Shown: positions 23,527 to 36,101, counted from the first letter of the stretch. The stretch is DNA of 64,000 nt from Fluviicola sp. (GCF_039596395.1 NZ_JBCNJT010000002.1:186001-250000); one strand, 5' to 3'. Translations and numbers: made by a program. Notes: generated by a model from the letters alone, not told the origin.

Positions 23527-26500
23527 TTAAGAGATTGCATCCATTTCTTCCTTGTTTGCAACAAGTACTTTCTGGAAGCGGCGTACACCTGTACCAGCCG
23601 GGATCAAGTGACCAACAATTACGTTTTCTTTCAAACCTAACAAGTGATCTTCTTTTCCGGAGATTGCAGCCTCGTTCAATACTTTCGTCGTTTCCTGGAA
23701 GGAAGCAGCTGAGATGAACGATTGTGTCTGCAATGACGCACGTGTAATACCCTGTAACAATGGAGTTGAAGTTGCAGGAACTGCATCACGGGATTCAACC
23801 AACTGCTTGTCAGCACGCTTCAACTGAGAGTTCTCATCACGTAATTTACGTGCGGAAACAATCTGACCTGCTTTCAATGTGGTAGAATCACCTGCGTCAA
23901 CTACTACTTTCATTCCGTAGATAGAGTCATTCTCTTCCATGAAGTCTGCCTTGTGAACAGATTGTCCTTCCAGGAATCGTGTATCTCCTGCATCTACGAT
24001 CTCCACTTTCAACATCATCTGACGAACGATTACTTCGAAATGCTTATCGTTGATTTTTACCCCTTGTAGACGGTAAACCTCCTGGATTTCATTTACGATG
24101 TACTCTTGTACTTTCGTCGGACCCTGAATGTTCAGGATATCGTTCGGTGTAATTGCACCGTCTGATAAAGGTTGTCCTGCACGTGTGAAATCGTTCTCCT
24201 GTACTAAGATGTGCTTGGAAAGCGGCACCAAATACTTACGAACGTCACCTGCCTTGGAAGTCACCTGGATCTCACGGTTACCACGCTTGATCTTACCGAA
24301 TTCAACGATACCGTCGATTTCAGAAACCACAGCCGGGTTGGAAGGGTTACGTGCTTCGAATAATTCCGTTACACGAGGAAGACCTCCGGTGATATCCCCT
24401 GTCTTACCAGCAACACGAGGAATCTTCACAAGGATCACACCTTCTTCGATCTTATCTCCTTCGTTTACAGAAATATGGGAATCAACCGGAATGTTGTACT
24501 CACGCAATACTTCTTTCGTCTTAGGATCGATAATGTGGATCGCAGGGTTTTTCTTCTTATCGCGGGATTCGATGATCACTTTTTCAGTAAATCCTGTTTG
24601 CTCATCGACTTCTTCACGGTAAGTAACCCCATCAATAATATTTTCAAATACTACTTTACCTGCTACCTCTGAAATGATCACCGCGTTATACTGGTCCCAT
24701 TTACAGATCACATCCCCTTTTTTCACGTTCGTGTTATTGTCAATCAATAACTCGGCACCGTAAGGGATATTTGAAGTCATCAAAGCAACTCCGGTTTTCG
24801 GATCAGTAATTTTCAATTCTGCCGAACGACCAACTACGATCGTCTTAGTTGTTCCATCGGAACCTTTACGTGTAATTGTACGTAATTCGTCGATTTCCAA
24901 CTTACCTGCAGATTTTGCTTTCAAATCAGATTCATCCGTAATGTTGGATGCAGTACCCCCCACGTGGAATGTACGTAGTGTTAACTGTGTTCCCGGCTCA
25001 CCGATTGACTGAGCAGCAACTACACCAACAGCATCTCCGTCTTGTGCAGGGCGGTGAGTTGCCAGGTTACGTCCGTAACACTTGGAACAAACTCCGCGAC
25101 GCATTTCACAAGTCAATACCGAACGGATCTCAACCTCTTCAATACCTGCTTTCTCGATTTCATCAGCAACTGTTTCAGAGATCAACTCACCTGCAGCAAC
25201 AATCAATTGCTCCGTTTCAGGGTTGTAGATATCGTGAACAGATGTTCTTCCTAAAATACGATCGATCAACGGCTCAACGATCTCATCATTTTTCTTCAAT
25301 GAAGTCGCAACCAAACCTCTCAATGTTCCACAATCCACTGCGTTAATAACAACGTCTTGTGCAACGTCCACCAAACGACGAGTCAGGTAACCCGCATCCG
25401 CCGTTTTCAATGCCGTATCGGCCAAACCTTTACGCGCACCGTGAGTAGAGATAAAGTACTCCAAAATCGAAAGACCTTCTTTAAAGTTGGAAAGGATCGG
25501 GTTCTCGATAATTTCCTGTGCAGAAGCTCCTGATTTTTGAGGTTTCGCCATCAATCCACGCATACCGGACAACTGACGGATCTGTTCTTTCGAACCACGG
25601 GCTCCGGAGTCAAACATCATGTAGATGGAGTTGAATCCCTGATCGTCATTCTTCAACTGATCCATCAACGTATTCGTCAAACGGATGTTGGTATGCGTCC
25701 AAATATCAATGATCTGGTTGTAACGCTCGTTATTCGTGATAAGACCCATGTTATAGTTGGCCATTACCTCTTTCACGTCTGTTTCAGCTTTCGCAACCAG
25801 TGTTTCTTTTTCTTTCGGGATGATAATGTGATCCAGGTTGAACGACAATCCACCGCGGAATGCCATACCGTAACCCAATTCTTTGATATCATCCAGGAAC
25901 TTAGCTGTTTTAGCCGTTCCACAGATTTTCAATACGTGACCGATAATATCACGAAGCGCTTTCTTCGTCAATACATCGTTCAGGAAACCTACTTCGCGAG
26001 GAACTACCTCGTTGAACAATACGCGTCCGCAAGTTGTATCAATCATTTGAAGTGTTGGAATTCCTTCTTCGTTCAAATCGTAAGATTTTACTTTGATCGG
26101 AGCGTGAAGATCCAGTTTTCCTTCGTTGTGCGCGATGATTACTTCTTCCGGAGAGTAGAAAATTCCATTCTCACCTTTCACCTTATGGTCTTCTGTACTT
26201 ACACGCTTTTTCGTGATGTAGTAAAGACCCAAGACCATATCCTGGGAAGGTACCGCAATCGGTGCTCCGTTCGCAGGGTTCAAAATGTTGTGAGAAGCAA
26301 GCATCAACAATTGTGCTTCCAAAATTGCAGCGTTACCCAATGGTAAGTGAACTGCCATCTGGTCACCGTCGAAATCGGCGTTGAATGCCGTAGTTACCAA
26401 CGGGTGCAAACGAATTGCTTTTCCTTCGATCAATTTCGGCTGGAATGCCTGGATACCCAAACGGTGAAGCGTAGGAGCACGGTTTAATAATACCGGGTGT

Positions 26501-27807
26501 CCTTTCAATACGTTTTCTAAGATATCCCAAACTACAGGCTCTTTGCGGTCAACGATTTTCTTTGCAGATTTAACCGTCTTCACGATACCACGCTCGATCA
26601 TCTTGCGGATGATAAACGGTTTGTAAAGTTCCGCTGCCATGTCTTTCGGCAAACCACACTCGTGTAATTTCAAATCCGGCCCAACAACAATTACGGAACG
26701 TGCAGAATAGTCAACACGTTTTCCCAATAAGTTTTGACGGAAACGCCCTTGTTTTCCTTTCAAGGAATCGGAAAGGGATTTCAACGGACGGTTTGATTCT
26801 GTTTTAACCGCAGAAGCTTTACGGGAGTTGTCGAACAAAGAGTCAACAGCCTCCTGCAACATACGCTTCTCGTTACGCAAGATAACTTCCGGAGCTTTGA
26901 TCTCGATCAAACGCTTCAAACGGTTGTTACGGATAATTACACGACGGTAAAGGTCGTTCAAATCCGATGTTGCGAAACGGCCACCATCCAATGGAACCAA
27001 CGGACGCAATTCCGGTGGAATAACCGGAACCACTTTGACGATCATCCACTCCGGGCGGTTCTCGATACGTGTCTGAGACTCACGCATTGCTTCAACAACC
27101 TGAAGTCTTTTCAGAGCTTCGTGCTTACGTTGAACAGACGTTTCTGTATTTGCCTGGTGACGCAACTGGTAGGAAAGGCTTTCCAAATCCAATTTACGCA
27201 ACAAGTCATACAATGCCTCAGCACCCATCTTAGCGATGAATTTGTTCGGATCTGTATCTTCCAGATACTGGTTCTCTCTTGGAAGTGTATCCAAAATGTC
27301 CAGGTATTCTTCTTCCGTTAAGAAATCTTTTTCGGAAAGGGAAGTTCCATCCAGGTTATTCGCGATACCAGCCTGAATAACTACGTAACGCTCGTAATAG
27401 ATGATCTGATCCAATTTTTTTGTTGGCAATCCTAACAAATAACCGATTTTGTTCGGCAATGAACGGAAATACCAGATGTGTGCTACAGGAACCACCAAAG
27501 AGATGTGCCCCATACGCTCACGACGTACCTTTTTCTCGGTAACCTCAACACCACAACGGTCACAAACGATTCCTTTGTATCGGATACGCTTGTACTTACC
27601 ACAATGACATTCGTAATCTTTTACCGGTCCGAAGATACGTTCACAGAACAATCCGTCTCTTTCCGGTTTATAGGTACGATAGTTAATTGTTTCAGGCTTG
27701 AGTACCTCACCGCTTGACTGATCGCGGATCACCTCAGGAGAAGCCAACGAGATCGTAATCTTGTTGAAGCTACTTTGTTTTTTCGGTGTTTCTTTTCTGT
27801 AAGCCAT
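23527..27807 (-). CDS. rpoC: DNA-directed RNA polymerase subunit beta'
   Basis: A 1426-residue beta' subunit. N-terminal zinc ribbon with Cys67, Cys69, Cys82 and Cys85 (CHC...CDRC), the catalytic Mg-binding loop NADFDGDQM at about residues 474-482, the trigger loop/bridge region ([18 protein letters not shown], then PILSNFKEG), and the second zinc site ending [11 protein letters not shown] near residue 895. Length is normal for Bacteroidota. It follows rpoB after a 49-base gap and ends the operon before a strong terminator. Confidence 0.99.
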   Translation of the reverse strand: MAYRKETPKKQSSFNKITISLASPEVIRDQSSGEVLKPETINYRTYKPERDGLFCERIFGPVKDYECHCGKYKRIRYKGIVCDRCGVEVTEKKVRRERMGHISLVVPVAHIWYFRSLPNKIGYLLGLPTKKLDQIIYYERYVVIQAGIANNLDGTSLSEKDFLTEEEYLDILDTLPRENQYLEDTDPNKFIAKMGAEALYDLLRKLDLESLSYQLRHQANTETSVQRKHEALKRLQVVEAMRESQTRIENRPEWMIVKVVPVIPPELRPLVPLDGGRFATSDLNDLYRRVIIRNNRLKRLIEIKAPEVILRNEKRMLQEAVDSLFDNSRKASAVKTESNRPLKSLSDSLKGKQGRFRQNLLGKRVDYSARSVIVVGPDLKLHECGLPKDMAAELYKPFIIRKMIERGIVKTVKSAKKIVDRKEPVVWDILENVLKGHPVLLNRAPTLHRLGIQAFQPKLIEGKAIRLHPLVTTAFNADFDGDQMAVHLPLGNAAILEAQLLMLASHNILNPANGAPIAVPSQDMVLGLYYITKKRVSTEDHKVKGENGIFYSPEEVIIAHNEGKLDLHAPIKVKSYDLNEEGIPTLQMIDTTCGRVLFNEVVPREVGFLNDVLTKKALRDIIGHVLKICGTAKTAKFLDDIKELGYGMAFRGGLSFNLDHIIIPKEKETLVAKAETDVKEVMANYNMGLITNNERYNQIIDIWTHTNIRLTNTLMDQLKNDDQGFNSIYMMFDSGARGSKEQIRQLSGMRGLMAKPQKSGASAQEIIENPILSNFKEGLSILEYFISTHGARKGLADTALKTADAGYLTRRLVDVAQDVVINAVDCGTLRGLVATSLKKNDEIVEPLIDRILGRTSVHDIYNPETEQLIVAAGELISETVADEIEKAGIEEVEIRSVLTCEMRRGVCSKCYGRNLATHRPAQDGDAVGVVAAQSIGEPGTQLTLRTFHVGGTASNITDESDLKAKSAGKLEIDELRTITRKGSDGTTKTIVVGRSAELKITDPKTGVALMTSNIPYGAELLIDNNTNVKKGDVICKWDQYNAVIISEVAGKVVFENIIDGVTYREEVDEQTGFTEKVIIESRDKKKNPAIHIIDPKTKEVLREYNIPVDSHISVNEGDKIEEGVILVKIPRVAGKTGDITGGLPRVTELFEARNPSNPAVVSEIDGIVEFGKIKRGNREIQVTSKAGDVRKYLVPLSKHILVQENDFTRAGQPLSDGAITPNDILNIQGPTKVQEYIVNEIQEVYRLQGVKINDKHFEVIVRQMMLKVEIVDAGDTRFLEGQSVHKADFMEENDSIYGMKVVVDAGDSTTLKAGQIVSARKLRDENSQLKRADKQLVESRDAVPATSTPLLQGITRASLQTQSFISAASFQETTKVLNEAAISGKEDHLLGLKENVIVGHLIPAGTGVRRFQKVLVANKEEMDAIS

Positions 27808-27856
27808 GTTATAACTTTCTTTAATTCAATTTGACAATTTGTTTCCTAACCAGATC

Positions 27857-30800
27857 TTAATCCATTGATACATTCAATCCAAGACCTCTCAATTCATGCA
27901 ACAATACGTTGAATGATTCTGGAATTCCCGGCTCCGGAATGTTATCACCTTTAACGATCGCTTCGTACGCTTTCGCACGACCCATCACGTCATCGGATTT
28001 CACTGTCAGGATCTCCTGCAGGATATTAGCCGCTCCGAATGCTTCAAGAGCCCAAACCTCCATCTCACCAAAACGCTGACCTCCGAATTGGGCTTTACCA
28101 CCCAATGGCTGTTGTGTAATTAATGAGTATGGTCCGATTGAACGCGCGTGCATTTTGTCGTCAACCATGTGAGATAATTTCAACATGTAAATCACACCCA
28201 CTGTTGCCGGCTGATGGAAACGGTCTCCGGTACCTCCGTCGTACAGGTAAGTTTTACCTGAACGCGGAACTCCCGCTTTATCTGTCCATTCATTGATTTC
28301 TTCCGGTTTAGCACCATCGAAAATCGGAGTAGCGAATTTCACCCCCAATTTTTCTCCGGCCCAACCAAGTACTGTTTCGTAAATCTGACCCAGGTTCATA
28401 CGGGAAGGTACCCCCAGTGGATTCAATACGATATCTACCGGTGTTCCATCCTCTAAGAACGGCATGTCTTCAGCACGAACGATGTTTGCAACGATCCCTT
28501 TGTTACCGTGACGACCAGCCATCTTATCACCCACTTTCAACTTACGTTTCTGGGCAACATAAACTTTCGCCATTTTCACGATACCTGCAGGTAGCTCATC
28601 TCCAACTGAAATATGGAATTTCTTACGTTTGTAGATTCCAAGCAAATCGTTTGCTTTAATCGTAAAGTTGTGCAACAAACGACTAATCAATGCATTCACG
28701 TGTGAATCAGTTGTCCAGTTTGTAGGATTCACGATCGTATAATCGATCATCAACAAATTCTTGTGAGTGAACTTCGTTCCTTTCTTAATGATCTCTTCTT
28801 TGAAGTTGTTGAATACACCAGCTGATTTATTCTCACCCAAAACGGTCATCAATTTATCAGCTAATTTTTCTTTCAACTCTGCGTAATCCTTGTCGTATTC
28901 TGTATCCAGAACTTCCAATACCGGCTTGTCCTGAGCTTTAGACTTACGATCTTTGATCGCACGGGAGAACAATTTTTTCTCAATAACAACACCACGAAGA
29001 GACGGACCAGCTTTCAAAGAAGCATCTTTCACGTCACCCGCTTTATCACCGAAGATTGCACGTAATAACTTCTCTTCCGGAGAAGGATCCGTTTCACCTT
29101 TCGGAGTAATCTTACCGATCAGGATGTCACCTTCTTTGATCTCAGCACCAATGCGGATCAAACCGTTCTCATCCAAATCTTTTGTTGCTTCTTCAGAAAC
29201 GTTCGGAATATCGGAAGTTAATTCTTCCATTCCTCGTTTTGTATCACGAACCTCCAATGAGTATTCGTCAATATGGATTGAAGTAAAGATATCGTCACGA
29301 ACAACACGCTCAGAAATAACGATTGCATCCTCAAAGTTATACCCTTTCCAAGGCATGAATGCAACTTTCAGGTTTTGCCCCAATGCCAACTCTCCTCCTT
29401 GTGTCGCGTATCCTTCACATAGAACCTGTCCTTTCTCAATGCGGTCCCCTTTGCGAACAATCGGCTTCAGGTTGATTGTTGTACTTTGGTTTGTTTTCTG
29501 GAATTTTGTTAATGAGTAACGAGTCACTTCACTATCAAAGCTTACTAATTTGTCATCAGCAGACCAATCGTAACGGATCACGATTTCGTTTGCATCCACG
29601 TACTCTACTGTTCCTGTTCCCTCAGCGTTGATCAATACACGGGAATCGCGAGCAACTAATTGCTCGATTCCTGTACCAACTACCGGAGACTGTGGTTTCA
29701 ACAACGGAACAGCCTGGCGCTGCATGTTGGATCCCATCAAGGCACGGTTCGCATCATCATGCTCCAGGAACGGAATGGATGATGCCGCAATCGATGCAAT
29801 CTGGTTAGCTCCAACGTCCATCAGGTTCAAATCTGTCGGTGGAACAACCGGGAAGTCTCCTTCGTAACGGGCTTTTACAACCTCTGAAAGGAAATTTCCT
29901 TTTTCGTCCACTTTCGCGTTCGCCTGAGCGATCATTTTTGCATCTTCTTCTTCAGCTGATAAATAAATCGGCTCGGAAGAAATATCTACTTTACCGTTTA
30001 CAACCGAACGGTAAGGAGTTTCGATGAAACCAAGTTTGTTCACCTTCGCGAATACACACAAAGAAGAGATCAAACCGATGTTCGGTCCTTCCGGTGTCTC
30101 AATCGTACACAAACGACCGTAGTGCGTATAGTGAACGTCACGAACCTCGAACCCTGCTCTTTCACGGGAAAGTCCACCTGGTCCTAGTGCAGACAAACGA
30201 CGCTTGTGAGTTACCTCGGAAAGCGGGTTGGTCTGATCCATAAACTGAGACAACTGGTTTGTTCCGAAGAACGAGTTGATTACGGAAGACAAAGTCTTCG
30301 CGTTGATCAAGTCGATCGGAGTAAAGACCTCGTTATCACGAACGTTCATACGTTCACGAATTGTACGGGCCATACGAGCCAAACCAACACCAAACTGAGC
30401 GTACAATTGTTCACCTACCGTACGAACGCGACGATTTGACAAGTGGTCAATATCATCCACATCCGCCTTGGAGTTGATCAATTCGATCAGGTACTTGATG
30501 ATCGAAAGAATATCATTTTTAGTCAACACACGAGACTCTTCCGAGTTATCGATGTTCAACTTCTTATTCATTCTGTAACGACCTACTTCACCTAAGTCGT
30601 AACGTGCATCGGAGAAGAACAATTTCTCGAATACTCCTTTTGCAGTTTCATAATCAGGTGGTTCAGCATTACGCAACTGACGGTAGATGTGCTCAACTGC
30701 TTCTTTCTCCGAGTTGGAAGTATCTTTCTGAAGCGTGTTGTAGATAATCGTATAATCAGCTGTGTTAGCATCCTCTTTGTGGAAAATAACTGTTTTCACA

Positions 30801-31669
30801 CCTGCATCAATGATCTCATCAATGTGGTGATCTTCCAATACGGTTTCACGGTCAAGGATTACCTCGTTACGTTCGATAGATACTACTTCTCCTGTATCTT
30901 CGTCTCCAAAGTCCTCAATCCAAGACTTCAATACACGAGCAGCCAGTCGTCTACCAACGCATTTTTTCAAATTAGCCTTATTAGCTTTCACTTCGTCAGC
31001 TAATCCGAATATTTCTAGAATATCTTTATCTGTTTCATATCCGATCGCACGGAAAAGAGTTGTCACAGGCAATTTCTTCTTACGGTCGATGTAAGCATAC
31101 ATTACGCTGTTGATATCCGTTGCGAATTCGATCCAGGATCCCTTGAAAGGAATCACACGCGCAGAGTACAATTTAGTACCGTTAGCGTGACGGCTCTGAC
31201 CGAAGAATACCCCTGGTGAACGGTGCAACTGGGAAACAATTACACGCTCGGCACCATTGATTACGAAAGAACCTTTTGGAGTCATGTATGGAATTGTACC
31301 TAAGTATACATCCTGCACGATTGTTTCGAAATCTTCGTGCTCAGGGTCTGTACAATATAATTTTAGTTTAGCCTTTAGCGGAACGCTGTAAGTTAAACCT
31401 CTTTCGATACACTCATCAATAGTGTAACGGGGTGGGTCGATGAAATAATCAAGGAACTCCAACACGAATTGATTTCGTGTGTCAGTAATTGGGAAATTCT
31501 CCGCAAATACCTTGAACAATCCTTCACTTTCACGATTCTCAGGTGTTGTTTCCAATTGGAAGAACTCCTGGAAGGATTTAAGCTGAATATCCAGAAAATC
31601 CGGATAAGCGAACTGATTTTTGCTGGAAGCAAAATTAATTCTCGTTGATGTATTGCTTGTTGTTGCCAA
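27857..31669 (-). CDS. rpoB: DNA-directed RNA polymerase subunit beta
   Basis: A 1270-residue beta subunit. Landmarks include the rifampicin-pocket region ([34 protein letters not shown]), the PEGPNIGLI segment, the [14 protein letters not shown] catalytic-cleft motif and the C-terminal [13 protein letters not shown]. The rif region appears wild type (no unusual substitution seen). It is preceded by a 114-base gap containing a hairpin that may attenuate transcription from the ribosomal genes. Confidence 0.99.
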   Translation of the reverse strand: MATTSNTSTRINFASSKNQFAYPDFLDIQLKSFQEFFQLETTPENRESEGLFKVFAENFPITDTRNQFVLEFLDYFIDPPRYTIDECIERGLTYSVPLKAKLKLYCTDPEHEDFETIVQDVYLGTIPYMTPKGSFVINGAERVIVSQLHRSPGVFFGQSRHANGTKLYSARVIPFKGSWIEFATDINSVMYAYIDRKKKLPVTTLFRAIGYETDKDILEIFGLADEVKANKANLKKCVGRRLAARVLKSWIEDFGDEDTGEVVSIERNEVILDRETVLEDHHIDEIIDAGVKTVIFHKEDANTADYTIIYNTLQKDTSNSEKEAVEHIYRQLRNAEPPDYETAKGVFEKLFFSDARYDLGEVGRYRMNKKLNIDNSEESRVLTKNDILSIIKYLIELINSKADVDDIDHLSNRRVRTVGEQLYAQFGVGLARMARTIRERMNVRDNEVFTPIDLINAKTLSSVINSFFGTNQLSQFMDQTNPLSEVTHKRRLSALGPGGLSRERAGFEVRDVHYTHYGRLCTIETPEGPNIGLISSLCVFAKVNKLGFIETPYRSVVNGKVDISSEPIYLSAEEEDAKMIAQANAKVDEKGNFLSEVVKARYEGDFPVVPPTDLNLMDVGANQIASIAASSIPFLEHDDANRALMGSNMQRQAVPLLKPQSPVVGTGIEQLVARDSRVLINAEGTGTVEYVDANEIVIRYDWSADDKLVSFDSEVTRYSLTKFQKTNQSTTINLKPIVRKGDRIEKGQVLCEGYATQGGELALGQNLKVAFMPWKGYNFEDAIVISERVVRDDIFTSIHIDEYSLEVRDTKRGMEELTSDIPNVSEEATKDLDENGLIRIGAEIKEGDILIGKITPKGETDPSPEEKLLRAIFGDKAGDVKDASLKAGPSLRGVVIEKKLFSRAIKDRKSKAQDKPVLEVLDTEYDKDYAELKEKLADKLMTVLGENKSAGVFNNFKEEIIKKGTKFTHKNLLMIDYTIVNPTNWTTDSHVNALISRLLHNFTIKANDLLGIYKRKKFHISVGDELPAGIVKMAKVYVAQKRKLKVGDKMAGRHGNKGIVANIVRAEDMPFLEDGTPVDIVLNPLGVPSRMNLGQIYETVLGWAGEKLGVKFATPIFDGAKPEEINEWTDKAGVPRSGKTYLYDGGTGDRFHQPATVGVIYMLKLSHMVDDKMHARSIGPYSLITQQPLGGKAQFGGQRFGEMEVWALEAFGAANILQEILTVKSDDVMGRAKAYEAIVKGDNIPEPGIPESFNVLLHELRGLGLNVSMD

Positions 31670-31736
31670 GGCGAAATAAATTTAATGAGAAAAGGACTTT
31701 AAAATTTGGCTAAACGCCGGAAAACAGGTTAAGGCA

Positions 31737-31755
31737 TCCCGACATTTCGTCGGGA
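31737..31755 (-). terminator. rplL-rpoB intergenic hairpin, likely attenuator
   Basis: TCCCGAC (31737-31743) pairs with GTCGGGA (31749-31755) around a five-base loop. On the minus strand it follows rplL, with no long T-tract, so partial termination or RNA processing, as known for the rplL-rpoB gap in other bacteria, is more likely than a full stop. Confidence 0.5.
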
Positions 31756-31783
31756 CACCTTTCCTGCAAAATTTTGTAACTAA

Positions 31784-32161
31784 TTACTTGATCTCTACTT
31801 CAGCACCAGCTTCTTCCAATGCTTTCTTAAGACCTTCAGCCTCGTCTTTAGAAACTGCTTCTTTCAAAGTAGCAGGAGCTCCGTCAACGATGTCTTTAGA
31901 TTCTTTCAATCCGTTACCAGTAAGTTCTTTAACCAACTTAACTACTGCAAGTTTGTTAGCACCACCTGATTTCAGGATTACGTCGAATTCAGTTTTTTCA
32001 GCAGCAGCTTCACCACCACCAGCAGCACCACCAGCCATCATAACCGGAGCAGCAGCTGCAGGCTCAATACCGTATTCGTCTTTCAAGATTGTAGCTAGTT
32101 CGTTTACTTCTTTAACTGTCAAGTTTACTAGCGTTTCTGCGATTTGTTTTAAATCAGCCAT
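31784..32161 (-). CDS. rplL: 50S ribosomal protein L7/L12 (bL12)
   Basis: A 125-residue stalk protein: N-terminal dimerisation helices ([29 protein letters not shown]), an Ala/Gly-rich hinge ([21 protein letters not shown]) and the C-terminal factor-binding domain ending [16 protein letters not shown]. It recruits translation factors to the ribosome. It lies 59 bases after rplJ, whose product anchors it. Confidence 0.98.
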   Translation of the reverse strand: MADLKQIAETLVNLTVKEVNELATILKDEYGIEPAAAAPVMMAGGAAGGGEAAAEKTEFDVILKSGGANKLAVVKLVKELTGNGLKESKDIVDGAPATLKEAVSKDEAEGLKKALEEAGAEVEIK

Positions 32162-32220
32162 TTTTATTAATTTTTAAAAAAGGTTCTTAAATAATTTTGT
32201 TTAATTCTGCTTATTCAGCA

Positions 32221-32742
32221 TTATGCTCTTTCTTCGAGCGTTTTAAGGATTCCGGCAATTTTGGAACCACCACCTGTAAGACCGGAAATAACATTTTTCG
32301 CCGGGCTTTGTAGTAATCCGATGATATCACCGATCAATTCTTCACGAGACTTGATTGCTTCCAGCGCATCCAATTGGTTATCACCAATAAATACTGCTTC
32401 TTCAATATAAGCTCCTTTCAGGATTGGCTTATCATTCTTTTTGCGGAAATCTTTAATCAATTTTGCAGGAGCGTTTCCTACTTCAGAGAACATGATAGAT
32501 GTCGGACCACTCAACACGGATGCCAAGTTATCGTAATTTCTACCTTCAACCTTAGCCATTGCCTTAGCCAACAAAGTGTTCTTAACTACACGTAGTTCGA
32601 TACCTTGCTGAAAACAACGACGGCGTAACTGGTTAATTGTTTCTACTGTAAGAGCTGCTGTATCTGCAAGATAGAAGATATTTGCTTTCGATAAATCTTG
32701 AGCAAGATCTTCAATGTACTGTGCTTTTTGATCTTTATTCAT
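32221..32742 (-). CDS. rplJ: 50S ribosomal protein L10 (uL10)
   Basis: A 173-residue protein that anchors L7/L12 dimers to the ribosome. The N-terminal RNA-binding part contains FYLADTAALTVETINQLRRRCFQQG and VVKNTLLAKAM; the C-terminal helix that binds L12 is GILKTLEERA. Only 11 bases separate it from rplA, so a separate L10 leader as known in some phyla has no room here. Confidence 0.98.
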   Translation of the reverse strand: MNKDQKAQYIEDLAQDLSKANIFYLADTAALTVETINQLRRRCFQQGIELRVVKNTLLAKAMAKVEGRNYDNLASVLSGPTSIMFSEVGNAPAKLIKDFRKKNDKPILKGAYIEEAVFIGDNQLDALEAIKSREELIGDIIGLLQSPAKNVISGLTGGGSKIAGILKTLEERA

Positions 32743-32753
32743 ACTTCAAGATT

Positions 32754-33449
32754 TTAAGCTACAACAGACTTAGCATCAACCTGGATACTTGGAGACATTG
32801 TAGAGCTGATGTAGATACTTTTAATGTAAGTACCTTTTGCAGCAGATGGTTTCAATTTGATCAACTGTTGGATCAATTCATGTGCATTGTCACGGATCTT
32901 AGCTCCTTCGAAGCTTGCTTTCCCAACAGATGTATGAATGTTACCGAATTTGTCAACTTTGAAATCAATTTTACCTGCTTTCACTTCTTCAACAGCTTTA
33001 CCAACTTCCATTGTTACAGTACCTGTTTTAGGGTTCGGCATTAAACCGCGAGGTCCCAGGATACGTCCTAATGCACCTACTTTACCCATTACTGAAGGCA
33101 TTGTAATAATTACGTCGATGTCTGTCCAACCACCTTTGATTTTGTCAATGAATTCATCCAATCCAACGAATTCAGCACCAGCTGCTTTTGCTTCAGCTTC
33201 CTTGTCAGGAGTACAAAGTACCAATACTCGTACGTCCTTACCAGTTCCGTGAGGCAATGCAACAGTACCACGAACCATCTGGTTCGCTTTACGTGGATCT
33301 ACTCCCAGGCGTACTGAAATATCTACTGATGCATCGAACTTAGTAGTTGTAATGTTCTTCACTAAATCACACGCTTCTACCAAGGTGTAAGTTTTAGTCA
33401 AATCATACTTTGCTAAAACCTCTTTTCTTTTTTTAGAAATTCTTCCCAT
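32754..33449 (-). CDS. rplA: 50S ribosomal protein L1 (uL1)
   Basis: A 231-residue protein of the L1 stalk, with the conserved region [18 protein letters not shown] and the C-terminal signature [43 protein letters not shown] (positions 170-222). In many bacteria L1 also represses its own operon by binding the rplK leader; a leader with matching pairing potential lies at 33908-33990. Confidence 0.98.
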   Translation of the reverse strand: MGRISKKRKEVLAKYDLTKTYTLVEACDLVKNITTTKFDASVDISVRLGVDPRKANQMVRGTVALPHGTGKDVRVLVLCTPDKEAEAKAAGAEFVGLDEFIDKIKGGWTDIDVIITMPSVMGKVGALGRILGPRGLMPNPKTGTVTMEVGKAVEEVKAGKIDFKVDKFGNIHTSVGKASFEGAKIRDNAHELIQQLIKLKPSAAKGTYIKSIYISSTMSPSIQVDAKSVVA

Positions 33450-33460
33450 GATGCTTGCGA

Positions 33461-33907
33461 TTATTTAGTTGCAGGAGCTTCACCTCCTTTAACAGTTACA
33501 CCCATACTACGTGCTGTACCAGCTACCATAGACATAGCTGAATCAACAGTAAAACAATTCATATCCGGCATTTTATCTTCAGCGATAACGCGAATTTGAT
33601 CCCATGTCATGGTACCAACTTTGCTCTTGTTAGGCTCAGAAGAACCTTTTTTCAACTTAGCGCTTTCGATAATTTGCACAGCTGCTGGAGGAGTTTTGAT
33701 GACGAAATCAAATGATTTGTCACTGTACACAGTAATCACACATGGTAAAACCTTTCCTGGCTTATCCTGCGTACGAGCATTATACTGCTTGCAGAATTCC
33801 ATAATGTTGACCCCTTTCGCACCTAGTGCAGGACCAACCGGAGGAGCTGGATTGGCTTGACCACCTTTGATCTGTAATTTGATCAATGCTGCTACTTCTT
33901 TAGCCAT
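33461..33907 (-). CDS. rplK: 50S ribosomal protein L11 (uL11)
   Basis: A 148-residue protein of the GTPase-associated centre. N-terminal [38 protein letters not shown] with the proline-rich thiostrepton-site helix is intact; the C-terminal rRNA-binding domain contains [10 protein letters not shown]. First ribosomal gene after nusG. Confidence 0.98.
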   Translation of the reverse strand: MAKEVAALIKLQIKGGQANPAPPVGPALGAKGVNIMEFCKQYNARTQDKPGKVLPCVITVYSDKSFDFVIKTPPAAVQIIESAKLKKGSSEPNKSKVGTMTWDQIRVIAEDKMPDMNCFTVDSAMSMVAGTARSMGVTVKGGEAPATK

Positions 33908-33990
33908 TGTTTATTTAAATTATGCAGTCGTAACGTGGGCGTTAAAGGGAAGCTTTAATCAATAATCCCACTGCTGCGGTTAATACATGT
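33908..33990 (-). promoter_or_regulatory. rplK leader with long-range pairing, possible L1 autoregulatory site
   Basis: The 83-base nusG-rplK gap can pair GCAGT (33970-33974) with ACTGC (33924-33928) and the adjoining GGG (33967-33969) with CCC (33937-33939), leaving an asymmetric internal loop, the general form of L1 binding sites in 23S rRNA and rplK leaders. This is a fold-based guess, not a motif match. Confidence 0.3.
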
Positions 33991-34542
33991 TTACCCTTCT
34001 TTTTCTACTTGCATGTAGCTAAGCTCAAGAAGGTTCTTGCGACCGAAGATCTTAACCATTACTTTCAATTTCTTCTTCTCTTCATTGATCTCGTCAATAA
34101 CTCCGGAGAAATTGTTGAATGGTCCGTCGATCACTTTCACAGACTCTCCGATAACGAATGGGATTTTTACTTCCTCTTCTGTTTCGGATAATTCGTCTAC
34201 CTTACCTAAAATTCGATTTACTTCGGACAAACGCATCGGTTGAGGATCACCTCCTTTTTCAGCACCCAGGAACCCGATTACATTCGGAATTCCCTTGATC
34301 ACGTGAGGAACCTCACCGATCAATGCCGCTTCGATCAATACATATCCTGGTAAATACGCTTTTTCCTTCGAGATTTTCTTTCCGTTACGGATCTGAAAAA
34401 CTTTCTCAGTCGGAATCAATACCTGAGATACATAATCGTCCAGCTTTAAACGGGAAATCTCCAGATCCAGGTATTCTTTTACCTTTTTCTCTTTTCCACT
34501 CACTGCACGCACTACGTACCAACGTTTTTTAATATCTCCCAT
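33991..34542 (-). CDS. nusG: Transcription termination/antitermination protein NusG
   Basis: A 183-residue NusG. The N-terminal NGN domain begins KKRWYVVRAVSGKEKKVKEYL and contains YLPGYVLIEAAL; the C-terminal KOW domain contains VKVIDGPFNNFSGVIDEINEEKKKLKV and ends YMQVEKEG. It binds RNA polymerase and links it to Rho or ribosomes. I chose the ATG at 34542, directly after secE; an upstream extension in the same frame is just secE read in another frame. Confidence 0.98.
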   Translation of the reverse strand: MGDIKKRWYVVRAVSGKEKKVKEYLDLEISRLKLDDYVSQVLIPTEKVFQIRNGKKISKEKAYLPGYVLIEAALIGEVPHVIKGIPNVIGFLGAEKGGDPQPMRLSEVNRILGKVDELSETEEEVKIPFVIGESVKVIDGPFNNFSGVIDEINEEKKKLKVMVKIFGRKNLLELSYMQVEKEG

Positions 34543-34550
34543 TTTTCTAA

Positions 34551-34772
34551 TTAAAAGAAAGAATAGATAAATCCAACAACTCCCTTCCAGGTAGAAGTAG
34601 GAGTACCGGTAATACCAAAGATGTTGTCCATGGCGAATACCAACAATGCAAAAATTACAGACGCAACCACTACAATCAGTGCATTGCTCTGCAATTCTTT
34701 CCACGTCGGCCACGTCACATTCTGAGTCATCTCAGTAATGGTTTCGCTAAAATAATTTCTAAACTTTGACAT
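34551..34772 (-). CDS. secE: Protein translocase subunit SecE
   Basis: A 73-residue single-helix subunit of the SecYEG channel. It has the expected amphipathic N-terminal helix (FSETITEMTQNVTWPTWKEL) and one transmembrane helix (ALIVVVASVIFALLVFAMDNIF). I chose the ATG at 34772; an in-frame extension would run into the tRNA-Trp gene 20 bases upstream. Cotranscribed with nusG, 8 bases apart. Confidence 0.96.
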   Translation of the reverse strand: MSKFRNYFSETITEMTQNVTWPTWKELQSNALIVVVASVIFALLVFAMDNIFGITGTPTSTWKGVVGFIYSFF

Positions 34773-34792
34773 GGTCAATTTATTTTGTTTTG

Positions 34793-34865
34793 CACGGGCG
34801 GTAGGATTCGAACCCACGACCAATGGTTTTGGAGACCACTACTCTACCAGCTGAGCTACGCCCGT
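34793..34865 (-). tRNA. trnW: tRNA-Trp (anticodon CCA)
   Basis: 73 nt, acceptor stem ACGGGCG/CGCCCGT, D arm AGCTCAGCTGGTAGAG, anticodon loop CTCCAAA giving CCA, T arm with GTTCGAATC, discriminator G as expected for bacterial Trp tRNA. The 3' CCA is not encoded. It lies between tuf and secE. Confidence 0.97.
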
Positions 34866-34869
34866 ATAA

Positions 34870-34892
34870 AAAGGGGAGTTGACCTCCCCTTT
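34870..34892 (-). terminator. Hairpin after tuf
   Basis: AAAGGGGAG (34870-34878) and CTCCCCTTT (34884-34892) form a nine-base-pair stem; on the minus strand it is followed by TTTTTAT and then the tRNA-Trp gene. Likely a (partial) terminator or processing signal. Confidence 0.7.
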
Positions 34893-34913
34893 CAATTCAT
34901 ATGTTATCGCGAA

Positions 34914-36101
34914 TTAAGCGATGATTTCAGTAACCTGACCAGCACCTACTGTACGACCACCCTCACGGATAGCGAAACGTAGACCTTTGTCCATTGCTAC
35001 AGGCACGATCAACTTAACATTGATTGTTACGTTATCACCTGGCATAACCATCTCACGTCCGTCTGTCAAGAAAATCTCTCCAGTTACGTCAGTTGTACGG
35101 AAGTAGAACTGAGGACGGTATTTGTTATGGAATGGAGTGTGACGACCACCTTCTTCTTTCTTCAATACGTAGATCTCAGCTTTGAAATCAGCATGTGGCT
35201 TAACAGAACCTGGCTTACAGATTACCATTCCACGCTTGATTTGAGACTTCTCAATACCACGTAATAAAAGACCAACGTTGTCACCAGCTTCTCCGCGATC
35301 CAAGATCTTACGGAACATTTCAACCCCAGTTACAGTAGAAGTCAATTTCTCTTCACCCATACCTAAGATCTCAACCGGATCTCCGGAGTTAATAACTCCA
35401 GTTTCGATACGTCCTGTTGCTACTGTACCACGACCTGTAATCGTAAATACGTCTTCAACCGGCATCAAGAATGGCTTATCAACATCACGAGGAGGTAGTT
35501 CGATGTAGCTATCAACTGCATCCATCAACTCATCAACTTTAGCAACCCACTCTGGCTCACCGTTCAATGCACCTAGTGCAGATCCCTGGATAACCGGTGC
35601 ATTGTCACCGTCGTAATCGTAGAAAGACAACAATTCACGAACTTCCATTTCTACTAGCTCTAACAACTCAGCATCGTCAACCATATCCACTTTGTTCATG
35701 AATACAACCAAACGAGGAACACCAACTTGTTTTCCTAATAGGATGTGCTCGCGAGTTTGTGGCATCGGTCCGTCAGTAGCAGCAACTACAAGGATCGCTC
35801 CGTCCATCTGCGCAGCTCCAGTAACCATGTTCTTTACGTAATCCGCGTGACCTGGACAGTCAACGTGTGCGTAGTGACGGTTAGCTGTTTCGTACTCGAT
35901 GTGTGACGTGTTAATAGTAATACCACGCTCTTTTTCTTCCGGTGCGTTATCAATTGAAGAGAAATCACGAACGGCAGCTAATCCTTTAGCAGCCAATACG
36001 CTTGAAATAGCCGCAGTCAACGTAGTTTTACCGTGGTCAACGTGACCAATAGTACCAATGTTTACGTGCGGTTTGGAACGATTAAAACTTTCCTTAGCCA
36101 T
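34914..36101 (-). CDS. tuf: Elongation factor Tu
   Basis: A 395-residue GTPase delivering aminoacyl-tRNA to the ribosome. G1 GHVDHGKT at residues 19-26, G3 [10 protein letters not shown]4 NKVDM, then domains 2 and 3 ending [17 protein letters not shown]. Placed between two tRNA groups, the same arrangement as thrU-tyrU-glyT-thrT-tufB in Escherichia coli. Transcription probably starts at the promoter at 36614. Confidence 0.99.
   Translation of the reverse strand: MAKESFNRSKPHVNIGTIGHVDHGKTTLTAAISSVLAAKGLAAVRDFSSIDNAPEEKERGITINTSHIEYETANRHYAHVDCPGHADYVKNMVTGAAQMDGAILVVAATDGPMPQTREHILLGKQVGVPRLVVFMNKVDMVDDAELLELVEMEVRELLSFYDYDGDNAPVIQGSALGALNGEPEWVAKVDELMDAVDSYIELPPRDVDKPFLMPVEDVFTITGRGTVATGRIETGVINSGDPVEILGMGEEKLTSTVTGVEMFRKILDRGEAGDNVGLLLRGIEKSQIKRGMVICKPGSVKPHADFKAEIYVLKKEEGGRHTPFHNKYRPQFYFRTTDVTGEIFLTDGREMVMPGDNVTINVKLIVPVAMDKGLRFAIREGGRTVGAGQVTEIIA

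Noticed and set aside
34543-34713. Upstream extension of nusG
   Set aside because: It is the secE coding sequence in another frame; the ATG at 34542 gives the normal 183-residue NusG.
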